DNA of 64,000 nucleotides from Annulohypoxylon bovei var. microspora (taxonomy: Eukaryota; Ascomycota; Sordariomycetes; Xylariales; Hypoxylaceae): the NCBI GenBank assembly GCA_022836615.1, contig MU405261.1, forward strand, positions 62,001 to 126,000, written 5' to 3'. The notes beneath the pieces were generated by a model. That model did not search any database. It worked only from the letters and a program-made list of their open reading frames with translations, and was not told the DNA's origin. How positions within the stretch are numbered: the stretch's first letter is position 1; the number at the start of each line of letters is the position of its first letter. Positions 10,583 through 22,943 of this stretch are shown here, one piece after another. A program made the translations under genes and the position numbers.

Positions 10583-11964
10583 ATGCTCTCATTAATCATA
10601 GGCCTTCTGGGCTTCTACTTATATCTAGTCCACGCCGCCATAGTCCCTGGAAAAGCCTTTGATAGGTTCATAAGCATTTGGCTCGAGAACCAGGTTCGTA
10701 ACCTCATATCTTGGGTTTCTTGGCTTTAGGGTACTTAGGTCGAGTACTAACGAATTGGACGATCGTAGGATTTCGCAAAAGTCGTTGCGGATCCAGATTT
10801 TGCAGACCTAAAACGATTTGGTATCTTGCAGACTCGATATTATGCACATACTCATCCTAGCCAGGTCAGTAAACAAACTTATTTCACTCAACTCAGCTAG
10901 TTTCGACATAGCTTGTTCCGGTTATGCCCGATAACCCCATCACTAGAGAGCTGTTGCTGATTCCTAAAAGCCGAATTACATCGCCGCCGTAGGAGGTGAT
11001 TACTTCGGCTTGGATTATGACGAGGTTGTCCGTATTCCGTCGAATGTCTCCACTATCGTCGATCTTCTCGACGAGAAAAGCATATCATGGAGGGGATATT
11101 TCGAAGGGAACCCCGGTCCTGGTTACATGGCGGAAGGCAGTTATGATATTAATGGGATGTGGGATTATGTCAGGAAACATAAGTAGATCTCCCGACCCCT
11201 ATTTTTTGGTGGTGTAGTAAGCTAATCGTGGAAATAGCCCGTTCGTTTCATACGATTCCGTTAATATGAATGGGAGCAGGCTAATGAACCTGCAATCATT
11301 CGAGGAGTTTACGGACGATCTTGCTGCCGGGACCATGCCGCAGTTTGTTATGATGTCGCCAGATATGTTGAATGACGGCCACAACACGACGTTGGATTAT
11401 GCGACCAAGTGGGCCCACAAGTTCCTGCTCCCGTTACTAACTGATGGGGTCTTCACGGAAAAGACATTGATACAACTCACATACGACGAGACAGAGGATT
11501 ACTCTAAGCCTAACAGGATCGTGTCCCTCTTACTCGGCAACGCCATTCCGGATAGCCTCAAAGGGTCCGAAGACGATACGTTCTATACCCACTTTTCTAT
11601 CCTATCCACTACCGAACACAACTGGGAGTTGCCGAACCTAGGTAGATTTGATGTCGGCGCCAATGTCTTCAAGCTCGTCGCAGACGTTACGGGCTTTGCT
11701 AACCGAGATCCGCCTAACGTCGCGACTGTGAACAATTCCGTATCGTATCCGGGCGCGTTAAACAGGGATCACACCACGAAGCTTACCACTATCCCGCCGC
11801 CAAATCTGCAGCTGGTCGGTGCCGGCGGACAACCCGTCCTTGACTCGATCCGTAAGAAGTGGGAGAAGGACGCGAAATTAGATACACCTTATGATGGTAG
11901 CGGCAACGTTTACGACGGAGACCATCTTCCTGTGTACAAACCGCAAGCGCGCAATGAGATATAA
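10583..11964 (+). CDS. Secreted acid phosphatase (phosphoesterase family)
   Basis: A 381-aa phosphomonoesterase of the fungal phosphate-repressible acid phosphatase type (phosphoesterase family, PF04185), probably releasing phosphate outside the cell. Exons are 10583-10693, 10769-10864, 10971-11182 and 11238-11964, with phases consistent at all three junctions. The start gives a hydrophobic leader (MLSLIIGLLGFYLYLVHAA) followed by VPGKAFDRFISIWLENQ. Family landmarks are YYAHTHPSQ-PNYIAAVGGD (exon 2/3), NPFVSYDSV, MPQFVMMSPDMLNDGHNTT, QLTYDETEDY and STTEHNWELPNLGR. An earlier ATG at 10569 is out of frame and ends at once. The gene is divergent from one Zn(II)2Cys6 gene and convergent with another. 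No PHO-type site was assigned. Confidence 0.9.
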
Positions 11965-12993
11965 TCAAATATCGTGTTTAATTGTCCACGCCGAGACAAA
12001 AATCGGACTCGCGAGACCCCCTAGCTTTATAACGATGTTTTAATATTCTGTGTAGTCCTGATTTCTAGGTGAACAGATATCTTGAATTGCCCATGTCTAA
12101 TTGCAACGGCGGCATAGGGGCACATTCGTACCTACGCAGAAAATAGCACTTTGCGGGCTCGTGACTCAGCGTCACGTGTCATACTGTACATCTCTCCAAG
12201 TGGTAGTTATAACTCAATAAGGATGAAATTCGTTACCTTTTTTCATTATCATCAACCTGTGAACATACAACTACGGTCGCCCGGGGCCGCAGCGGTCCAG
12301 CGCCGTCTCGGGGCCGGAAGCCTGAGGACATTGTTAGGATGCCGATGGGCGGCGACCGTAACACTGTCCGCGCATACTGTACCCTGGGACCGTGCACGTG
12401 CAACTGTCCTGCTGTCTTCGCCTGTCCGTTTGGATCGAGATTTATGTTTCATGCCTGTCATATCTCAGGTCGCAGAGTTACTTTGCCACCCACTACACTA
12501 CCAGTGTCCCGCCATCCCTTTTCTCTCGATCGGCAAAATAGCATCTCTTAATCTTGTTCCGACCCTTGTTTATAGTTCATAAGAACAAGACCCTTTACCT
12601 AGTTCGTGGCGGCAGATCATTAACCATAAAGGTCACCCTTCGGCATCCCGTGCTTACGGTTTAAAAACCGGAAATTTCACGTTTCGAAGGTCAGTTTCAC
12701 CATATTACCTAGGTAGGTAATCCGAGTGGCAACATCTGCCAACTCAATGTTCTGGATTCTTTTAGCTTCATGTATATCAGTTGGAGGAAGCCTTGGCGCC
12801 TTGGACGCCGACCAGGTCGACGTAAGCTCCGTACGCGACCGAGTAGATCGCATCCAGTGTCCATCCCTGCCGTCTCAAACCTAAGAAGTGCGCCGTTAGT
12901 TGCGCCGTCTCTAACCTTCGGTTATCTGAGCTCTGTGTGGCCGAATTCTCTCTCACCATCATGGAGCCCGAGGTGGAGAAGTCGAGCCGTCCG
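11965..12993. other. Intergenic between convergent genes
   Basis: This holds the 3' ends of two convergent genes. A minus-strand ORF at 12777-13046 overlaps the end of the regulator gene; it could be an alternative C-terminal exon but shows no family likeness. A plus-strand ORF at 12151-12582 has a composition unlike a protein. Nothing else is supported. Confidence 0.4.
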
Positions 12994-15421
12994 TCATCTA
13001 TGAGGTAAGGATGTTCCAAAACATTGAGGATACCTAGGGATGACATATAATGGTATGACGTCGGATGCTTCTGGTCCCAAAGCTGTTATGCCGCGTTGCG
13101 CCTTATCCTGCGAATACCAATTAAGGAAGCGGGTCAGGGTGCATTCTTCCGTATCACCTGTCATACTGAACGACCCGATAGGCCACTGAGACCGGACCTC
13201 CTGAACCATATGATCCAGCGGACCATGACCCTCTTCCATTTCGGTGTTCCCACTAAGGAGAAGGTCATCTTCTTCGCTCACCGATTGCTTAAATAGGCGA
13301 AACACCGCCTCAGACACGTAGCAATTCCGCCCCTGTTCCCGCAGCCCCTTAGCACATAACATCAACGTTGATCGTAAGGTCTCGTATTCCATCGAGCCTT
13401 TCTCAACCGACGACGTATCCCTCAACGCGCTAAATCCCAGCAGGTGGAGAAACTGGATTAGGGCACTATCCAGAGACTCGAACCCGTGACGTAGATAGTA
13501 TATACGAACGAGAGTCTCGAAGCAGGCTTTCGAGTGGCCCACAATTTGGGCTGGGGAAGTTTCGCTGCCTATATAATCCATCTGCAGGAACGGTTCGAAG
13601 AGGCTAATCAAGAGAACGTGGTAGTGCATGCTAGACTCCGTAAGCAATGGTCATTTCTTTAAACTTTTCGACATTTTCCTGTAACTATTGAACAGTGGAT
13701 AGAATTCCCGAGAAAGCTCACTGTAGTTTTAAATGCGAGGGTATTGCGATGTGTTGAGCTTGGAGCGGTTTGGGGAGGTTTTCATACCAAGCCACAAGTT
13801 TCGATCTGAACTCGAGAGCAGTATCGAACAACATTGGGCCGGGATGGTTTGGGTGACCGAACGAGATCTTCGCGATCTCGTTCATGATCAGGCGGAATTG
13901 GCATATTTCCCTGAATAGTAGACCTCCCAGTATTGGCACTGGCTCCTTGCTGTGGGGGTACCTCACCCAAGTTTCCCCATACCATGCGGATATGTCGTCA
14001 ACGTCCGGGAGTGGTCGGTTTGGGGGGTCTTCGACGATGGGCTGCCGAAAAGTGTGGAAGGTGGCAAATCTGAGAAGAAAAATAATGCTTGTAAGCAGCT
14101 CCGAAGAGGGGTAACTATCTTGGAGTTAGGACCTCTTACGCTTGCCAGTTGAAAAGAGACCACGCGGTTGTTGCAGCTGCTACCTGCCACTCCCGGGCCT
14201 CATCCAAACTCGGAGAAAAGAGAGAAAGTCCCTGTGCTATTTCTAAAGATTTATGTATGTAATGCCAGCTAATATCATCGATACCGTTGGTATTGCAAGT
14301 TAAATGGATAATCGCGCCCGCCTGGACGGTGGTGATCGCGGGGTTCGCCTGGTCGAGTTCGAACAGCCTTCGAGCTTCAGCGAGAAATCGGTAACCAAGG
14401 TTATCGGGAAGCCAATACTTAGCTCTGTTCCCAACCTTGCTATATCCGTGCTATTGGCAAGGTCAATAGAGATGCTCTCGAAAGATGGTTTTTTTTTTGA
14501 AAGAGACAGGGGTTCTCACCCACGCAGCCCCAAGGATAGCATTCACAAGCAGAGGTGAGCAGAATCGCCCGCTACCGACGAGCATATCATCTAGAAATAG
14601 ATCCTTGTGGAAGTATGGGTTAAATGGGTAATCGAAGATGAAGTATAACTGCAGAAGCGCGCGCAGCATTGGGTTGTCAACCGAGATCGCGGTCCAGCTT
14701 GCCACGCTTATGGCCGAAATCCGAGAATCGGCGAGTTGGACGGTATGATACGGCATAAGATACATCATCTGGGATTCGTGATCGATATTCGCTAATGATT
14801 CAGGACTCAGCGGCGATGATATAACGGTCTTCTGGTAGAGGGTAGACTGGAGATAAGGATTCCGCCACTCGTTCAGGCGTAACGGTATATCCTGGATGTA
14901 GGGGAACTCGTAACGAAAACGAAATTCCGGCGTATGCGAAAGCTGGAGGAGAAGATCGCCATCTTGTACCGCTTGAACGATCGTTTGCACGTCTTCGCCA
15001 GTCCGGATTCGATTCAGGATATCGGCCGTCTCGTGGTCCTGTCGGGATCGGAGAATACCAAATAAGTCTTCGTACTCTTGGCATTTTATCTCGAGATCGG
15101 TCAACTTCCGCTTCTGCGCCTTGAGATGAGTTTCTGTCGGGAGGGTCGTGTATTCGCACGCGGTCTGTCGTTCGACGCAGACGGAACATCGTGGCCGCTC
15201 GGCAGAACACTCAAAATTAGATTAGTCTAAATTCCTCAACTAAGATCATCCTAGTAACTTAAAAATAAGAGACAAAAACCAACCTTGCTTTTCCTTTTTC
15301 GACAGGCCTCGCAAGCTGCCGGAGTAGCTATTCGTTTAGCACGATGCTGGCCTAGAGACGAGGCCTCGATGCGAGGGGGTTTGGGAGAGTTGGGCAGCAG
15401 AGGTCGTAGAGAATGCGACAT
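12994..15421 (-). CDS. Zn(II)2Cys6 transcription factor
   Basis: A 707-aa nuclear regulator in five exons: 15421-15284, 15209-14520, 14450-14140, 14069-13722 and 13630-12994; all phases agree. The first intron splits the zinc cluster: exon 1 ends ACEACRKRKSK and exon 2 begins CSAERPRCSVC and reaches RQTACEY, giving the six cysteines at about residues 37-66. A basic linker (KAQKRKL) and coiled coil follow. The middle carries a fungal-specific TF domain with YFIFDYPFNPYFHKDLFLDD, FLAEARRLF, HYIHKSLEIAQGLSLF and, across the last splice, LKLHMHYHVLLISLFEPF, a hallmark of this family. The C terminus reads TRFLNWYSQDK. The final residues after about 690 are uncertain because a last intron cannot be excluded. 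The target is unknown; the neighbour is a convergent acid phosphatase. Confidence 0.88.
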
Positions 15422-17004
15422 ACAGAGGAAGGCACAGGAGCCAGGCTCGCTATGTTTTAGTGCTGATCTTTGAACTAGGATGAAAAGTAGCGACGATAGT
15501 GGTCGCGCTAACGCTATTGTGGTGAAAGGTGGGAAATAAAGGGGCCTCGGCGTTTACGTCTATATAAGAAAATTATGTTATTTGACTGACGTATCCTTTT
15601 ATTTTGGTGTAACTGACAATACCGGGTACATTCAGCAGTCTAGATAGGTCCATGATCCTAGTTGGTCCCAAATGTGGCGTGCGACGCCGGATAGAACGCA
15701 CCGAGACGGAAAGGATAGACCCAACCTCAAAGTCGGGTCTCTAGCCTATATTGAGAGAGAGAGAGCCGCAAAGACGCCCTTTATTGGTGGTAATCGAGCG
15801 TCCTCTAACAACATCAGAGTGTTTATAGGTATTGGAAATCTCGCCGGGTTCATGTGGTGGCGGAGAAAGTGGTTTGTGGGAGCAGTTCGCATATAAGTAT
15901 TACTGCATACCAGGTAGCCAAAACGCTCTATACTATTTTTGGAGGCTCCGTTAGGAATTCCAATTGGATACCATGATGGATATCCCCGGCCGTTTAAAGC
16001 CCCTCAGCCCCTATACGCTCAAGACACCGTAAAACCGGAATTCCGTTGCGCATGTTGCCTCCTGGGATACAAGTGCCGGGGTCCCTGCATGGTGCTGTAT
16101 GTAAATACACGTCGTATAACTGGAATACCCAAAAAAGGCCTTTCCCTTACTTGCAGATTCCTATCTAGTACCTTCAAATGGGTCCAAACCACTGAAACGT
16201 ATTTGATGCCGCGGAGGAAACTCCGACACCTATAGTGGTGGTAGCATCGATGGGAATACCATTCAACAAGGCTTGCAAAGACATTTTATTCGGCACTACA
16301 CCCAATTGTCTACTCAGTATAGATACAGTAATAATTGATCAGGGATTATATATTACAAAACTATTTGAGATCATGCGGACGTTCCTTGACGCGAAAAAGG
16401 GAAAAGGCGAAGAGGAGGGAGGGATTGTGGAAAGGGGGGGGAGAAAAAAAGATAGGCACAGGCTCATGTGATAGTTTCCTTTTCAATTAACCCAAATAAG
16501 TAATAACGACGATCTAAGATGTAAAGTCGTATATGTCTGCGGACAAAGAGAGCAACTCTCTAGATCTAGACAGGCCGAAAATGTTACATAAGAAACATTT
16601 CTTCGCCTCCCCCTGAGTACTTTTTTTTGCCTTGTTCTTCCTTCGCAGCGATTTAATGGATTGAGCAGTGGTTCACGGAGTGGCACCGGAAGCATACAGT
16701 CGCGGAAAATTGGGAACTGTCAGCTCTGATCTCCAATTTTTATCCGAGCCGTGGTAAATGCCGCTTGATATGGCCACTTGATATTGTTCCACGTCGAAGA
16801 TTAAAAGGCCCAGCCGCGCCTTGGCTTTCCAGCTAATAATCTTGCAAACTTTTTAAAATTAGCAAACTACAAAGAGGTTATTCCTAACCTAGGACTACCA
16901 ACAATTATAAACACCTAAGAGCGGAAGAGAGAGCTTTGAATTCTCAAATACTATTTACCCAAAAAGGCAAAGTACAATTCCGATGGCCAGGGATTTCATT
17001 GAAG
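15422..17004. other. Intergenic
   Basis: 1.6 kb without a supported gene. It contains a short GA run at 15754-15766, several short ORFs without protein-like composition (for example 15939-16235), an A/G-rich stretch at 16396-16450 and the CTTGATA pair listed at 16764-16783. Confidence 0.5.
16764..16783. repeat. Possible transposon excision footprint
   Basis: Two copies of CTTGATA are separated by TGGCCA. The element at 18006-19455 is flanked by the same 7 bp and begins TGG and ends CCA, so this site looks like what is left when such an element leaves, keeping 3 bp of each end. The next five bases (TTGTT) also match the right flank of that element. Chance or a shared target sequence remains possible. 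Confidence 0.4.
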
Positions 17005-17827
17005 CTAAACCATTTGTCTGGCTGTTTCAGTGATGTATTTTTGTATGACTGAGCAATCGCACATGCCATGCTTCAAAACCTCGTTCTTAAGGCCGAGGAC
17101 CTCCACTCGTAAGTCGTCCACAACGCATTTCAACACGTCTCTCTTTGCAGCCAAATCCCTTTCCCGTGCTTCAAGTTTTGCCGTCTCTTTTTTCTTCTTT
17201 TGGCGACATCTGCTAGCCGCTACCCGATTCTTTTGGAGCTGTCGTTTTCGGCCGCCACGCATGCCGAACTCCGCGTCAGGAGAGGGTGGCAATGAATCAA
17301 TACCAGGTAGGGTTTGACGGCGCCTGATTTGACGACCGTCATCCCTTCCTAAACCACTATCAAGATTTGGAATACTATACGTCCTTTTCTTGGACGGGGA
17401 GTATGGGGGCGGCATTGATGACTGCCACTGCCACCCAGATGAATGAGAGGTACGCTCAAGACCAAGCGAGGTAGAGCCATCATTCTATGTGCACGGGATC
17501 AGCACACATTCAACACAGATGCGGGTACGCTATTAAACGAGACGGGTGGTTATTTACAAAATTGTCATCAGCACTATTAGGACTTATCGCACAAGTAGTC
17601 GCAACAGAGGAGGATCCTCTTGGACGAGGGATCCTTTCGTCTACCGCGATTTCTGAAGCGGAGGTAGGCCATCGCAAATGGTGTATATCGTGGAAGAAGT
17701 CAAAATTATGAGCATTGAGTTCCATATACTGTTTGGGGAAAAGGGGGCTGCTAGCGTCATGATGAGCAGCATATAACCCTAATGGGTTAACATTGTACCT
17801 CAACGTTTCCGGCGTCTCGGTATCCAT
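17005..17827 (-). CDS. bZIP transcription factor (Atf1/CREB-like)
   Basis: A 249-aa nuclear basic leucine-zipper protein in two exons, 17827-17558 and 17484-17005, joined by a 73-nt intron (GTAAAT...CATAG) with matching phase. The start ATG gives MDTETPETLRYN; no in-frame upstream ATG is visible. The N-terminal half is polar. The basic region is at about residues 169-192 (RKRQLQKNRVAASRCRQK), directly followed by a zipper with heptad Leu/Val (ERDLAAKRDVLKCVVDDL). The segment after the zipper (HGMCDCSVIQKYI) matches the conserved end of fungal Atf1/Atf21-type proteins, which regulate stress, sporulation and secondary metabolism. The protein is shorter than Atf1 and I see no N-terminal MAPK or HRA domains, so an Atf21-like regulator is more likely. 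Assignment to bZIP is certain; the subfamily is likely. Confidence 0.9.
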
Positions 17828-18005
17828 GAAACAAGGTGGATGTGGCAAATGCACGAAATACTCTACTCCGGGGACTGAGGGAAGAGAAATTTGTCAAATC
17901 AAAATGATAATGACAAAGTAGAAAATAACTAAAACATACTGACGTACGGACGTACAGAAACGATACTGGTTAATTGAATATAGCGTCTTGTTGCGGGACT
18001 TGATA

Positions 18006-19455
18006 TGGGCTCATAGCTCGGACCACCTCGTCGACTAGCTCGGACCACCTCCTGAGGCGCTCCGAGGGGCTTAACTCCGAAAAAACGGCCTGCCAAGACC
18101 ACCTCCAACTAGTTCACCTAGATAGGTTAGATCGCCCCACCTTGCTGATTCAGCCAGACCCACTTTAAAGTTCAGTCTCGGTCTGGTCTGGGTATGAGCT
18201 TAGACCAGTATCCCAATTAGGACTAATCTCAGACCAGTCTCGGATTAGTCTTACGTAACCCTAACCCTGACCTTATTAGTAATCACTAAAAGCCACTAAA
18301 AGTCAGTACATGGGACCCTTAAGTTTCAACCTGAATAACTTGTTTTTTACTACTCTTAGAATCATAAAATTTATATCATTATATAGCCCTCAATTAGGCG
18401 CTTCTAATAATATAGGTTTCAACAGGTTGCACGCTATATTTCGTACGTAATGAGCTGTTGTACTGCGGCTTTCAATGTCGTTGTGGCGAACCGGTCGCAC
18501 GTGATACCCCCGAAACGCTTCAATATTAATACCTTATACATCTTTTAATATATCTACACTAATACAAGTTCAACAATGATGCAACCTATATAATTCGATC
18601 CGTTTTTGAATTAGCTATCGATTCATATATATTAATTATTTTTGCATGTAATATTCGTAAAGTTATTTAAGTTTGAAAGTAAATATGTGTATAGTTTAAG
18701 TCGGTACAATGAGATGCATACGAATTTGTATGGGTGGCAAAGTACTCCCAGCTGGCCCGTGCTTATCGATAAATTATCAACCAATCAAAAAGCCGGCTTG
18801 AGTTCATCGGGAATATTATTAAGTTAAAATAATGAATTTTTAATAATAATAAAGAGTTTTTTAGTTTTTATGAATTATATATAAAAGATTTCAATTTTCA
18901 TAAATTATTATAAATTATAATATATTTTTTAAATAATAATAAAAATTTTAAAAAAAAGATTTCATAAAAAACCGATTTAATAAATAAATTTATAATTTTA
19001 AATTAAAATAAATATTTTTATTATTTAATTTTTAATTAATTATATATTATATAAATTAATTTTGAAAAATTACATTTAATTAAGTAAAAAATTAATGAAA
19101 AATAATAAAATTTAAAAGAATTAATATTATAAAAGTTTAATTTATAAATTTAATTATAAGTTTAAATCTTTTTTTAAACATTACGTTTTATTTATATATT
19201 TTCTTTAAAATTACACTTAAAGATAACTTGATGAATAATCACTCAAATTTCGTGCAACCTAGTTCATTAAAACCGTTGAAAAATTAGCTTTTAAATGATA
19301 TAAAGTATATTTATATAATAATTATATTGGTGGTGTTATGAATTTATTTAATATTTAATCATTTTCGGAGCTAGCTCGGACCCCAGGAGGTGGTCCGAGC
19401 TAAACTCCGAGAGGTGGTCCGACCTAGTCGACGAGGTGGTCTCAGCAGAATCCCC
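18006..19455. mobile_element. Non-autonomous TIR element (hAT-like), AT-rich decayed core
   Basis: A 1450-bp element bounded by ACTTGATA at 17998-18005 and again at 19456-19463, a 7-8 bp target-site duplication as expected for hAT transposons. Both ends carry inverted GACCACCTCGTCGACTAG followed by TCGGACCACCTC (left about 18021-18052; right about 19407-19440 on the minus strand), with further subterminal copies of the GGTCCGAGCTA motif (for example 19391-19401), resembling transposase-binding sites. The outermost bases are TGGG and CCCC(A). The core, about 18840-19340, is nearly all A and T with no ORF, as produced by repeat-induced point mutation. No transposase is recognisable, so mobility would depend on a source elsewhere. 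The hAT class is inferred from duplication length and end layout. Confidence 0.75.
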
Positions 19456-19463
19456 ACTTGATA

Positions 19464-20769
19464 TTGTTTAAAGTTCAGCCGTTTGCGGGAATATGCGGGG
19501 CGTCCGCTCTTGAATATTCGGATATCAAGGAAACAAGGGTTTCCCCAGATTGTGTAATACAATATGGGCTTCTTGCATACTAGGTAGTGGCGATTCGTAT
19601 TGACACTTCCTAGTTGCAACAGATATTTAAAATCAGCAGATACAGACAGCTTAAGTTGCAACACATCCATCCCAAAAATCCGGTAGTTGGAGAAGAACAA
19701 TCTACATCTCATGACCAAGCGGAGGGTGGCGAGATCCTTAATCTAAGTCTCGCATGTGTGTATCTTGTCGTTCGATGGAAGATTGTCTGGCTTGCTTGGG
19801 TAGGTAGGTATACGTCGGTCCTCCTACTGTTTAATCGTTGCTGCTACTCTACTAGGTACTCTGTTACTCTCGATCGAGGAAACAAGAAGTGCATATGATA
19901 AGCGACCTTGAAGGATCATTACAGCTAGTGCAGGCATGAAATGTTTGTGTCTGTCGCTGTGTGGTTGATGGTGGCTAGCAGATCGAGATGAGTGTGAGCT
20001 AAGTATGTATAATTGCAATACGCATCGATGTTGCGATGTTGAACTATGATTAAAATGGCCAAGTGCATCGCCCTAACGGAATATACTCCACTATAGTTCC
20101 ATTGGTCAAAATAATGGCACTAAGCCGCATACTAACTGTAGCACGTATGATGTTGGCTAGTAGGTACGTATGTTGTGTATAAGAAGCGGCTACTGTGCTG
20201 TCGCCCGCACTTCTAATTCTTATTTAGTGGAGAGCTACAGCTAAAGAGCTCTGGTATTGCAATACAATGGTATAATTGTATATAACAGACCTCACTTTAA
20301 AACCAATTGCTGTATGTTAACAAAAGTCTTTGGAATAGGTTTTGTGGTCTTATAATAGGGAGATTATGTCGATACAAATTAGTCAGTCACCTCATGAATC
20401 AAGCGATATTTTAACTACCAAGAGACCAATACAATTCTATTTCGATAAATACAATGTAGATTGTGGCCAGCTTACATACATAGTGACCTCCTAGATGTTT
20501 CTCATCTACAGATTTTGATTGGCCACGGAGCCAGGTCCGAGCCGTTAGGCGATCCCTCCCTAGCAAGCTTTTGCGTTATGGTCACCCAGAAACCACCAAA
20601 TCATCGGCAATTCATAACATTGATACCTACCTGTTGATGGCGCTAAAAATACAACAGTTCTCGCTCAAATTTTGAACCATTTTTGACTCTCGCGATTGGT
20701 GCATTCTGTGCTTGACAGTAGCACCACCTATGTCGTCGCCCTTTGGCCTCTCGCTGGGTTGTATGATAA
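19464..20769. other. Intergenic
   Basis: 1.3 kb of moderately AT-rich DNA between the TIR element and a short regulator gene. No supported gene or RNA is seen. The part at 19610-19645 has loose similarity to 16845-16875 (TTTAAAAT-AGCA), which may be chance. Confidence 0.45.
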
Positions 20770-21304
20770 ATGGAGCGGCGGAGTCTCAAAAAGCTCCTAC
20801 CAGCGCCGGCTTCGACCAATGGAGCTGAAAGCCAGACCCAAGCTTCTCTACCTCCCTCTCCTAGCCTTCGGAAGAACTTGACAAGGAATGTAAGTGATAT
20901 TTCTTCATAACTAGAGACATATCGTATTATTATAGTATTTCTTACCCACGACCTCTATTCTTCGCAGGCCTGTTCTCGTTGCAAAGTTAAAAAGGCGAAG
21001 GTACCTAGATAAAGACGAATAACCCCCAGAGAACTTGAAACTCAGAGCCATATAGTGTGACGGAAATCGGCCTTCATGTGGTAGATGTCAAAGAACCGGC
21101 GACGGGTGCCAATACGAGCTAAATCGACGGGATATGATTCAACTGCAACTGATGAGCGACAACGACACCGCCAGACTACAGACTCTCGAAATCATCATCG
21201 GTATCCTACAGCATGGAACTGATCAGCAATCGGAGGAGATCGTAGCTCGCATCAGGGGCGGCGAATCCGCCGAATCCATTATTTCTAACTTTGAAGCTTT
21301 CTAA
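20770..21304 (+). CDS. Short Zn(II)2Cys6 protein, probably truncated
   Basis: Three exons (20770-20889, 20968-21000, 21056-21304) give 133 aa with phase 0 at both junctions; exon 2 is only 33 nt. The protein starts MERRSLKKLLPAPAS, passes a Ser/Pro segment and reaches a complete zinc cluster at residues 42-71 (ACSRCKVKKAK + CDGNRPSCGRCQRTGDGCQYE), a coiled coil, and a GILQHGTDQQSEEIVARIR segment. The same order (cluster, coil, 'xxIxxRIRxGE') occurs in the 707-aa regulator at 12994-15421, so this looks like the N-terminal fifth of such a regulator. It stops at 21302-21304; after the stop another frame stays open for about 50 codons before further stops. It may be a pseudogene or a DNA-binding-only competitor. 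Confidence 0.7.
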
Positions 21305-22943
21305 CCTTAGAGTGCTACCTCCGCCCTCAGCCTCATTCAAGGCTTAGGTACCTTACGTGTCTGCCACCTCATCAACAATAGCCCATCGGCCATAACCGTA
21401 TCGCGCAGCTCCTTAGGCCTCTGCTCTACCGAAAATGACATACGCGTCATCTATAGCTAACCGACCTCTGTTTCTCTATATACCTACGATTTTCCGATAA
21501 TCACCGATCAGATCTAGATTCGCCGAAAACTCCACCACTCGACTATCTTGACATAGCTCCCTCCCGAGCACCAACGGAACATATAACGAGTCGCTAGGCT
21601 ACCTAGGATGGGGATAGGTTACTCGGAACTGCGCGGGTCGTGCTTGCTACTAGGTACTTTCCTACGCCATGATGAATGAGTCAGCCCTGATGAATAGCTT
21701 GGAGTTTGGATGGTGTTTGTGTATTATTGATCGCCTGTGGTATGTCATTCGATAGAGTTATAGGAGCTTCATCCTACCATAGTGGCATTGTTCAATACAA
21801 GTTTCTTTATGGGAATGCGAATATTTTTGTCCAGATTAGTATCATTTCTTAGTAATCCACTTAAGGAACTAATCCTCGACGATACATACCTCCCTAGATA
21901 CCTAGGTACGACTGGGTTTATAATAGTGAATTATGTCAAAGTAGTAGCCGCTCACCCAATATTTCGCTGCTTAATCTAGTTCACGAATGTAGCCTTCCTA
22001 TTTCATATCGATACCTAGCTGTTCCAGGATTCGTCTCGCCCCTGTCGATATTAATCAAATTGCAGTGGTCCGTTGAACAAGGGTGGTGGCGTCAGGGTGG
22101 GATTCTGCGGCGATGAGGTTCGATACAACTATGCGACGACCTTGTGGCGGCAAATGAATCCAAATATTTTATGTCGAAAGGAGAACAAGCCGCGAAATTG
22201 ATTGGTAGTGAATTTCTGCTGTGGACTCAAGTCACATTGTGTTACGCGAAGTTGATATTCGATACCTCACTAGTTAAACACGGTGGCTTCGCCATCTTTA
22301 TGTTACAGGTCATGGAGAACGTCTGCAATCAACCCCCCGGTCAGCTGCGTTCATCGAACATACATCCAACGTCAACAAGTACTAGTAACCTAGGATCTAA
22401 CCCAGGCCACTGAAATATCCAAAAGTTAAGAAATATGCTTCCAAGAAGCGTACCTACCTAAGTACCTAGGTACCTACTTCAGGAGGTATCCTTGATGAGT
22501 TATATGCATCCCCCTAGATTTGCGGGCTTGTACGGTACTCTAAAGGGTGCTCTTCGTATATGATTATAGCTATTCAACGGTTACTGGCTCCTAGAGTTGC
22601 ATATTTATATCTTTGTGTATATTCCGAATTTTATATACCAACGCTGGGGTTGACAACGCAATAAGCGCCAGACGCTCGGTACGGGCCGCAGTTGTAAGGT
22701 GATTGAAGTGCCTCACGTGACACCCATCAGGCTCCTCAGTCTACCGCATAGAATCGGTGCTGTCTGATTGGCCATGGATTGGAAGGGCGAATTTCAACCC
22801 GAAGAATAACCGTTATTAGGTAAGCTTTACAAGGGTTTACATTAGTGTACTAATTCTGGACAGATCGATTTGTCGTCATTCAAAATACCTAATTTCGTCT
22901 ACCCAGGTCCCAGGACAGGATTAACTTCTAATATCTACGGGCC
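21305..22943. other. Intergenic, possibly decayed 3' part of the regulator
   Basis: The first 350 bp may be the decayed middle region of the preceding zinc-cluster gene (open frames broken by several stops). Beyond about 21660 I see only short ORFs and TACCTAGGTA palindromes (for example 22455-22480). Confidence 0.4.

Noticed and set aside
12151..12582. 143-aa plus-strand ORF
   Set aside because: No family likeness, and the composition looks like chance; opposite-strand frames are equally open.
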